This document shows, one piece after another, positions 59,106-64,000 of a stretch of 64,000 nucleotides of DNA. The notes below the pieces were generated by a model. It did no database searches. It had not been told where the DNA came from and saw nothing but the letters and a program-made list of their open reading frames with translations. Source of the DNA: Allorhizobium sonneratiae (GTDB lineage: Bacteria > Pseudomonadota > Alphaproteobacteria > Rhizobiales > Rhizobiaceae); the NCBI RefSeq assembly GCF_023700755.1, contig NZ_JAMKOJ010000005.1:210659-274658 (forward strand), given 5' to 3'. Numbering within the stretch: position 1 is the first letter of the stretch; each line of letters begins with the position of its first letter. Position numbers and translations under genes: made by a program.

Positions 59106-59606
59106 GTGCGGATTTTGACATTGCCGGTGAATGCTTTGACGTATCGTGACGCCATGAGCCGGTATGCCGGACATGTGCAAATCATCACCGTGGCGGGTGA
59201 GGGCGCAAGACGCGGGGTGACGATCACCGCCGCCTGTTCGGTATCAGACCGTCCGCCCATGGTGCTGGCCTGCGTCAACAATGAAAACGTAAAGAATCAG
59301 CTGTTTTTTGCCTCGGAGAGCTTCTGCCTCAACACGCTTGCTGCCCGGCATGAAGACCTTGCCCGTGCTTTTGCCGGTTATGGCAGCCTGCCGGAAGAAG
59401 AGCGCTTTGCCCTTGCGCAATGGGAACGTCTGGTGACAGGCGCCCCCGTGCTTGCCGATGCGCTGGCCGCCTATGATTGCCGTATCGTGGATCGCAAGCA
59501 AACCGCGACCCACACCGTTTTGTTCGGCGAAGTGGTGGGGTTGAAATTCGGCGATCCATCCGCTTCCCTGCTCTATCTTGATCGTGGATTTCACAGCATC
59601 GGATAA
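59106..59606 (+). CDS. Flavin reductase family protein
   Basis: About 166 residues of the flavin_reduct domain: LTLPVNALTYRDAMSRYAGH, then GVTITAACSVSDRPPMVLAC and FCLNTLAARHEDLARAFAG. Such proteins reduce FMN or FAD with NAD(P)H for a partner oxygenase. The start is uncertain: GTG at 59106 or TTG at 59115 keeps the normal N-terminus, while the ATG at 59031 adds an arginine-rich stretch. It lies just after the P450 gene, though P450s do not usually use this type of reductase. Confidence 0.85.
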   Translation: MRILTLPVNALTYRDAMSRYAGHVQIITVAGEGARRGVTITAACSVSDRPPMVLACVNNENVKNQLFFASESFCLNTLAARHEDLARAFAGYGSLPEEERFALAQWERLVTGAPVLADALAAYDCRIVDRKQTATHTVLFGEVVGLKFGDPSASLLYLDRGFHSIG

Positions 59607-59611
59607 GTCAC

Positions 59612-59992
59612 ATGGATCGTGATGCCATAGAGGACATGTTTCAGGCGCTCGGCACCATCAGTATTCGCCGCATGTTCGGTGGCAAGGGCATTTATCACGA
59701 TGGCAACATCATCGCCATCGAGCTTGGTGGCGATATGCTGCTGAAGGCGGATGATGAGACGGCAGCGCTGTTTGCCGAAGCCGGAGCCCGGCAATGGACC
59801 TATCAGCGGCCGGACAGAGCGCCGGTCGCCATGCCCTATTGGAGCATCCCGGACAGCGCCTTTGACGATCCCGATGACATGGCGCTGTGGGTGCGGCGCG
59901 CCTGTGAGGCCGGTTTTCGCGCGGCAGGCAAGCCAAAGCAGAAAAAGCGTCGCTCACCCCAGAAACGGCAGAGCAGCCTTGACGACGGCTGA
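59612..59992 (+). CDS. TfoX/Sxy N-terminal domain protein
   Basis: A 126-residue protein with the TfoX_N fold: FQALGTISIRRMFGGKGIYH, then IIAIELGGDMLLKADDE and MPYWSIPDSAFDDPDDM, with a basic tail KPKQKKRRSPQKR. Only the N-terminal domain of competence regulator TfoX is present, as in most alphaproteobacterial members, whose role is not known. It starts six bases after the flavin reductase, so probably one transcript. Confidence 0.88.
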   Translation: MDRDAIEDMFQALGTISIRRMFGGKGIYHDGNIIAIELGGDMLLKADDETAALFAEAGARQWTYQRPDRAPVAMPYWSIPDSAFDDPDDMALWVRRACEAGFRAAGKPKQKKRRSPQKRQSSLDDG

Positions 59993-60358
59993 AAGTGGTT
60001 CAGGCAAGCTGTCGGATGCGAACCAGCCGAAATCGCTAAGTTTATCCGGTTCCATCAGTTTTGGGTCGCCGCAGATATCCTCGGACTTGTAGATCATCAG
60101 CAGCCAGTGCTGATTATTTTCCGGATGGATGCGTTCAAGAACCGTCAGGAATTGCATCTGGCCGATGATCAGGCCCGTTTCCTCTTGCGCCTCGCGTCGC
60201 GCGGCTGCTTCCGCCGGTTCCATCAGATCGATCTTGCCGCCAACAAAACTCCAATGATCGGCCTCAAGCGGTTTTACCCGCTTGTAAAGCAGTGTTTTGC
60301 CGCCTCTGTTGATGATCAGATTGACGCCAAGGCCGGGAAAATCAGTGCCGGGAAGCAT
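59954..60358 (-). CDS. Nudix hydrolase
   Basis: About 134 residues with the full Nudix box GGKIDLMEPAEAAARREAQ followed by EETGL, plus the YKRVKPLEADHWSFVGG entry. It hydrolyses a nucleoside diphosphate linked to some group; substrate unknown. Its 3' end overlaps the TfoX-like gene by 39 bases tail to tail. The start is uncertain: ATG at 60358 gives a normal length, 60409 and 60490 are also open. Confidence 0.85.
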   Translation of the reverse strand: MLPGTDFPGLGVNLIINRGGKTLLYKRVKPLEADHWSFVGGKIDLMEPAEAAARREAQEETGLIIGQMQFLTVLERIHPENNQHWLLMIYKSEDICGDPKLMEPDKLSDFGWFASDSLPEPLSAVVKAALPFLG

Positions 60359-60593
60359 ATCGCGCTCACAATCTGGGTGCGGGGTTGGAAGCTGTCGATA
60401 AAGGCACATATCACAACTCACAACATTGAAAAGATGATTTGTTACGGCTGGTGACGGCCATGAAAACCTCACCAGAATTGAATTGACCACTTTGCTTGCA
60501 TCATCGGTCTGCGTCGTGCAGTCTGCATCCGATTGAATCCCTTATGTTGCATGACCGCGCGGCACGCGGCCCTGCTCTGGTCAGGAGGCATTT

Positions 60594-61511
60594 TTGGCGC
60601 GTTCCTATTGCATATACGATGTTTTCACCGAAACCCCGCTGGCGGGAAACCCGCTTGCCGTCGTTTTTGATGCTGAAGGTCTGGATGATGCTGCCATGCA
60701 GGCGGTGGCCTGTGAATTCAATCTGTCGGAAACGATTTTCATATTGCCGGCTTTGCAGCCAGCTCATGCGGCCCGGGTGCGGATTTTCACCCCCGGACGT
60801 GAATTGCCTTTTGCTGGCCATCCCACTGTCGGGGCGGCAATTGCGCTGGCAGAGCGGGACCGGCAGGAGCAAAACCTGACGCAGGACATCGTCACCGTTC
60901 TTGAAGAAAAGATTGGCCCCGTGCGCTGTGCCGTCAGTCTGCGGCAAGGGCAGGCGAGTTTTGCCGAATTTGACCTGCCGAAAAATTCGCAGCCCATTCA
61001 TCTGCCCATGGATCGCCAAGGCATTGCCGATGCGCTTGGCCTGAAACCAGCAGAACTCGGTTTTGAGAACCACCAACCGTCGCTGTGGAGCGCAGGTGTG
61101 CCGTTCATGCTACTGCCAGTCAATGATCTGTCCGTTGCCGAAAAAATCGAATTCGATCCGCAATTGTGGGAGAGGGTGGCGCCTTATGCCGATGGGGCGA
61201 TGACCTCGGCCTATGTCTATTGCCGTGGTGGCGTGCATCACAAGGCTGATTTTCACGCCCGCATGTTCTCGCCCGACATGGGCATTGCCGAAGACCCGGC
61301 AACAGGCTCTGCCGTGGCCGCACTCTCGGGCGCGATCCAGCATTTTGATGCCCTGCCGGATGGACATCATCCCATATTGGTAGAGCAGGGCGTGGAAATG
61401 GGCAGACCGTCCTTTATCCATCTCCACATCGATACCAAGGATGCCGCAATCTTTCGCGCCCGGATCGGCGGCTGCGCCATACGGATTGCGACAGGAATTC
61501 TTGAGTGTTAA
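60594..61511 (+). CDS. PhzF-family isomerase/epimerase with TTG start
   Basis: A 305-residue PhzF/diaminopimelate-epimerase-fold protein: CIYDVFTETPLAGNPLAVVF, the catalytic Glu in NLSETIFIL, ELPFAGHPTVGAAIALAE and EDPATGSAVAALSGAI. Family members isomerise small metabolites; the substrate is unknown. The start codon is TTG at 60594, backed by a consensus AGGAGG five to six bases upstream, so the rare start is credible. Confidence 0.9.
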   Translation: MARSYCIYDVFTETPLAGNPLAVVFDAEGLDDAAMQAVACEFNLSETIFILPALQPAHAARVRIFTPGRELPFAGHPTVGAAIALAERDRQEQNLTQDIVTVLEEKIGPVRCAVSLRQGQASFAEFDLPKNSQPIHLPMDRQGIADALGLKPAELGFENHQPSLWSAGVPFMLLPVNDLSVAEKIEFDPQLWERVAPYADGAMTSAYVYCRGGVHHKADFHARMFSPDMGIAEDPATGSAVAALSGAIQHFDALPDGHHPILVEQGVEMGRPSFIHLHIDTKDAAIFRARIGGCAIRIATGILEC

Positions 61512-61649
61512 TTCCTGATAGATTTCATGGATTTGTCATTTTTTTGAAATGACGCCGTGTTTTTTCAGGGTGAGGTTATAGACAAGCAGGGGCAAGCCCT
61601 TTATATGCCCTCTCACGCCAGCAACGAAACACAACGAAGCGCGGCGGAC

Positions 61650-61725
<76 letters not shown>

Positions 61726-61949
61726 AATATCAATGGCTTAGACTGAATTTATAACTTTTATGCATCTGTTTATGACTTGATGCTTGTAGGTGACTTTGTG
61801 AGCGATGATGCGCTCTTCATCTACTATAAGACGCAACGACCTGCCACGGTTGCGCAGATGCTCACCTCGGGATAATTCTCTCCAGATTAAACGTGTTACC
61901 GCGACCTTTGTGCGCCATATTTGGCGCACAGCGCTGTAATGAGAACGCG
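61726..61949. other. A+T-rich spacer between tRNA-Lys and RNase HI gene
   Basis: No confident gene. A hairpin TGTGCGCCA / TGGCGCACA (61909-61930, TATT loop) follows the RNase HI stop and could be its terminator, though without T run. A 63-codon minus-strand frame (61738-61929) starting at a GTG inside that hairpin has no recognisable family. No copy of the tRNA 3' end is found downstream within the window. Confidence 0.4.
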
Positions 61950-62417
61950 CTACAGGGATTGTATGGATGCGAGTTTGTCAGCTTGCTCGTTGCCTGCGTT
62001 CCCACAGTGACCCTTGCACCACATGATGGTTGTAAAGGTAAGCTTGGGGAGGGACTGGTCGATAGACCGCCAAAGTTCCCGGTCTGGAATTGATCGCTTT
62101 CGCTCGTGTGGATTTGCCGTCACCCGCTTCCATCCATTGGTACGCCAGATTTTCAGGAGCCTGTTGCAGCCGTCAACGACATAGTGGGAATCGCACCAGA
62201 CGACGACTTGTTCACCAGGTGCTGAACTGACAATCCATTCAAGTGCCTGAAAAAGAGCCAGGACTTCCATCTGCCCATTGCTCTGGGCATCAACACGCCC
62301 AGAGTTTGATGTGACCTCAATTCCATTGCGATAAACGACAAATGCCCAGCCACCGGTTTTGGTATCGGGCGAAAAGGAACCGTCAACATATATCTGGAGA
62401 TTATCATTCAATCGCAC
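61950..62417 (-). CDS. rnhA: Ribonuclease HI
   Basis: RNase HI cuts RNA in RNA-DNA hybrids. All catalytic residues are present: Asp in QIYVDGSFSP, Glu in SNGQMEVLALFQALEW, Asp in VVVWCDSHYVVDG, His in WCKGHCGNAGNE and the last Asp in QADKLAS. There is no ATG start in the N-terminal part; GTG at 62417 (GGAG three bases before) or TTG at 62411 (GGAG nine bases before) are the best candidates, GTG at 62480 being possible. The gene is more A+T-rich than its neighbours. It may be a second copy of the enzyme; I cannot see whether another exists. Confidence 0.88.
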   Translation of the reverse strand: MRLNDNLQIYVDGSFSPDTKTGGWAFVVYRNGIEVTSNSGRVDAQSNGQMEVLALFQALEWIVSSAPGEQVVVWCDSHYVVDGCNRLLKIWRTNGWKRVTANPHERKRSIPDRELWRSIDQSLPKLTFTTIMWCKGHCGNAGNEQADKLASIQSL

Positions 62418-62498
62418 ATTCTCCAGTTTGTTATGACTTTTAGTTCCATAATCTATCTTATGCAAACAACGTGCAATCACAAGCGTGACGCTGAATGG

Positions 62499-62921
62499 TC
62501 ATGCCATCCGCTCACCGTCATCGGTCAGCACCTGCTCGCCATCCTCCTTGAAAAACGCCCCATTGCGGAATGGCGGCAGGATGTCCAGCACGATTTCGGA
62601 TGGACGGCAAAGCCGTGTGCCAAGCGGCGTGATAACAAAGGGCCTGTTGATCAGGATTGGATGTTGAAGCATGGCGTCAATGATCTCGTCATCTGTCAGG
62701 GCCGGATTATCGAGACCAAGAGCATCATAAGGCGTTCCCTTGTGCCGCAAGGCTTGGCGTGGCATCAGACCGGCTTCGGCAATCATGGCAATCAGCCTGT
62801 CTTTTGACGGCGGATTTTTCAGGTACTCGATCACGTCCGGCTCGATCCCCGCATGGCGGATCAGCGCCAGAGTGTTGCGTGACGTGCCGCAATCGGGATT
62901 GTGAAATATGGTCGCCATCAT
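62499..62921 (-). CDS. arsC: Arsenate reductase (glutaredoxin-dependent, ArsC family)
   Basis: A 140-residue ArsC-family protein with the redox motif FHNPDCGTSRNTLALIR (catalytic Cys at position 11), LKNPPSKDRL and PILINRPFVITPLGTRLCRP, containing the arginine needed for arsenate. It reduces arsenate to arsenite using glutathione and glutaredoxin. It lies 34 bases after the metallophosphoesterase gene. No arsenite exporter or ArsR is adjacent, so a general role is possible. Confidence 0.92.
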   Translation of the reverse strand: MMATIFHNPDCGTSRNTLALIRHAGIEPDVIEYLKNPPSKDRLIAMIAEAGLMPRQALRHKGTPYDALGLDNPALTDDEIIDAMLQHPILINRPFVITPLGTRLCRPSEIVLDILPPFRNGAFFKEDGEQVLTDDGERMA

Positions 62922-62955
62922 GCTGTTTTCCCTGTTTGTGCGTCACCACGTCGTG

Positions 62956-63747
62956 TCATGACAGATCGGTTATTTCCATCAGCATCCGTTGGGCAATATG
63001 TTTTTCCGAAGGATACCCGAAGGCATTGTTGATATAGGTCACGCCATGCTTCACCACCCGCCGGTTCAGATGGCTGTGCCCATAAATATGCAGGCTTGAG
63101 CCGAGCGAACGGATATGGGCCTCCAGCCGTTGCGATCCGAAGACGGGAAACAGAAACTTATATTTTTCCGGCAATCTCTCCGGCATAAGATCGATGCGCG
63201 GCAGAAAATGGGAAAAGCTCAGGACTGAGCTGACACCAGTCAGATCGGGTTGATGGTTGAAACTGTCCAGATGGGCGCTGACTTCGGCATCACTCAACCC
63301 TTGCCAGTCGCAGCGGCGATAATCCATCCAGATCTGCAAAAGCGTCGCATTGGGTTCACCGAAGGAATAGTCATACCAGCCAAACAGAGGGACGATCAGT
63401 CTGCGCCCTGCCCGATATGGCGACATGGATACGCCCAGACCCTTGCAGATCGCCAGCACCGTCTCCAGTTGCTCAAAAGAAGAACTCTCTTCAGCCAAAG
63501 ATGAGCCGGAACGGCTTCTTCGACCGCCATGACGGCACCAGAGATCATGATTGCCCGGCACGAACAGAACCTTGGCAAAACGCTCGCTCATCATCGTCAT
63601 GAACCGGCTGAACAGATCGAGAGAGTTTGCCACATCGCCTGCGACGATCAGCACATCATCCTTGAAATCCTGCCGTGAGACATCCTCGAACCATGCAAGG
63701 TTTTCCTGGTAATCAACATGAAAGTCAGAACCGGCAAATATTCTCAT
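62956..63747 (-). CDS. Metallophosphoesterase
   Basis: A 263-residue calcineurin-like phosphoesterase with all metal motifs: FAGSDFHVDY (DxH), VLIVAGDVANS (GDxxN-like), FVPGNHDLW (GNHD), FSHFLPRI (H) and IYGHSHLNRR (GHxH). Substrate unknown; relatives hydrolyse nucleotides or phosphoproteins. First gene of a minus-strand row with arsC and RNase HI. A 12-bp perfect hairpin lies upstream at 63781-63810. Confidence 0.9.
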   Translation of the reverse strand: MRIFAGSDFHVDYQENLAWFEDVSRQDFKDDVLIVAGDVANSLDLFSRFMTMMSERFAKVLFVPGNHDLWCRHGGRRSRSGSSLAEESSSFEQLETVLAICKGLGVSMSPYRAGRRLIVPLFGWYDYSFGEPNATLLQIWMDYRRCDWQGLSDAEVSAHLDSFNHQPDLTGVSSVLSFSHFLPRIDLMPERLPEKYKFLFPVFGSQRLEAHIRSLGSSLHIYGHSHLNRRVVKHGVTYINNAFGYPSEKHIAQRMLMEITDLS

Positions 63748-63780
63748 TCAGAAATAAAACCTTTATGCATATCATGATGA

Positions 63781-63810
63781 TGGCACCGTATCAGGTGAGA
63801 TACGGTGCCA
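63781..63810. other. Perfect 12-bp hairpin upstream of the metallophosphoesterase gene
   Basis: TGGCACCGTATC / GATACGGTGCCA with a six-base loop, no T run. It could be the end of a gene beyond the window or an operator for the metallophosphoesterase gene, whose ATG is 34 bases away. Confidence 0.45.
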
Positions 63811-63825
63811 TATCGAAAATCATTA

Positions 63826-63930
63826 TAGAGCAGTTCCAGGAAAAGTGTGAAACGGTTTTCCGTCCGGAAATGCGGAAAAACAAAGAGTTAGAGCATTTCA
63901 CTGTTTCAGTGAAACGGTGAAATGCTCTAG
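63826..63930. repeat. RIME/Bru-RS-like mosaic element, copy 2
   Basis: About 105 bases in two parts. One, at 63889-63929, is a palindrome with 20-base arms, one mismatch and a single-base loop (TAGAGCATTTCACTGTTTCA and complement). The other holds GAAAAGTGTGAAACGG and TTTTCCGTCCGG and starts TAGAGCAGTTCC. In reverse orientation it matches the layout and key words of the copy at 25866-25970. The last 70 bases of the window after it show no feature. Confidence 0.75.
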
Positions 63931-64000
63931 CATATTTCAGCGTCAGCGGGTGCTTTCAAGCCATCATATATAATCCGGCTTCTGATCCAGGCTGAGACCG

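Noticed and set aside
61738..61929. 63-codon minus-strand frame after RNase HI as a gene or transposase remnant
   Set aside because: Starts within a hairpin at a GTG with no ribosome site and resembles no family I know.

Overview
The window reads as chromosome from an alphaproteobacterium of the order Rhizobiales (Hyphomicrobiales), in or near Rhizobiaceae/Brucellaceae. The basis is gene order and content: cobT/cobS divergent; glnB-glnA beside an NAD(P)H-hydrate repair gene; uvrA and ssb divergent around a GTTC-N7-GTTC type LexA box; coaD-ppi-ppi-queA-tgt; aapPMQJ with metC upstream; HspQ and IalB-type proteins; and intergenic mosaic palindromes of the kind known as RIME (Rhizobium) or Bru-RS (Brucella). 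I cannot name a genus from this alone.

Layout. 1-7.5 kb: cobalamin assembly (cobT cut by the window start, cobS), a DUF1289 protein, a membrane-anchored retropepsin-like protease, a large MscS-type channel, and a methyltransferase divergent from an HTH regulator. 7.6-19.2 kb: a dimethylglycine/sarcosine-dehydrogenase-like flavoprotein, a tandem receiver protein with no output domain, a YadG/YadH-like ABC exporter, two DMT transporters, a DsbA/FrnE protein, an orphan peptide-binding protein, an IalB-like protein and hspQ. 19.3-23 kb: nitrogen control (glnA, glnB with a sigma-54 promoter) and nnr. 23.0-25.8 kb: an accessory cassette (AraC regulator, 2-oxoglutarate/Fe(II) oxygenase, LysE exporter) lying inside the remains of a DUF72 gene. 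26-37.7 kb: uvrA, ssb, a DUF1883 gene, a candidate small RNA, a copper ATPase, a stray flagellar-rod-like gene, LysR/EamA and LysR/oxalate decarboxylase pairs. 37.8-42.4 kb: gcvTHP under a tandem glycine riboswitch. 42.6-48.8 kb: a copper chaperone, a HlyU-like protein, a palindrome cluster, two very small genes, then coaD, two cyclophilins, queA and tgt. 48.8-55.9 kb: aap amino-acid uptake, metC and a GlxA-type regulator. 56-64 kb: a DUF1127 protein, LysR, P450, flavin reductase, TfoX-like, Nudix and PhzF genes, tRNA-Lys(CTT), then RNase HI, arsC and a metallophosphoesterase.

How it fits together. Several genes deal with nitrogen and one-carbon flow: glutamine synthetase/PII, the Aap uptake system, glycine cleavage, the GcvT-fused flavoprotein and metC. 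NtrC-like TGCA-N9-TGCA palindromes sit upstream of both glnB and aapJ. The strongest candidate for something undescribed is the 23.4-25.7 kb cassette. Its oxygenase has an HxD...H iron site and, at one constant offset, carries the lysine-binding residues I recall for the BesD amino-acid halogenase family, but with Asp where halogenases have Gly. It is translationally coupled to a LysE-family exporter, so I infer a regulated system that hydroxylates a free amino acid (probably basic) and exports it. The second notable point is a tRNA-guanine transglycosylase lacking three of its four usual zinc ligands.
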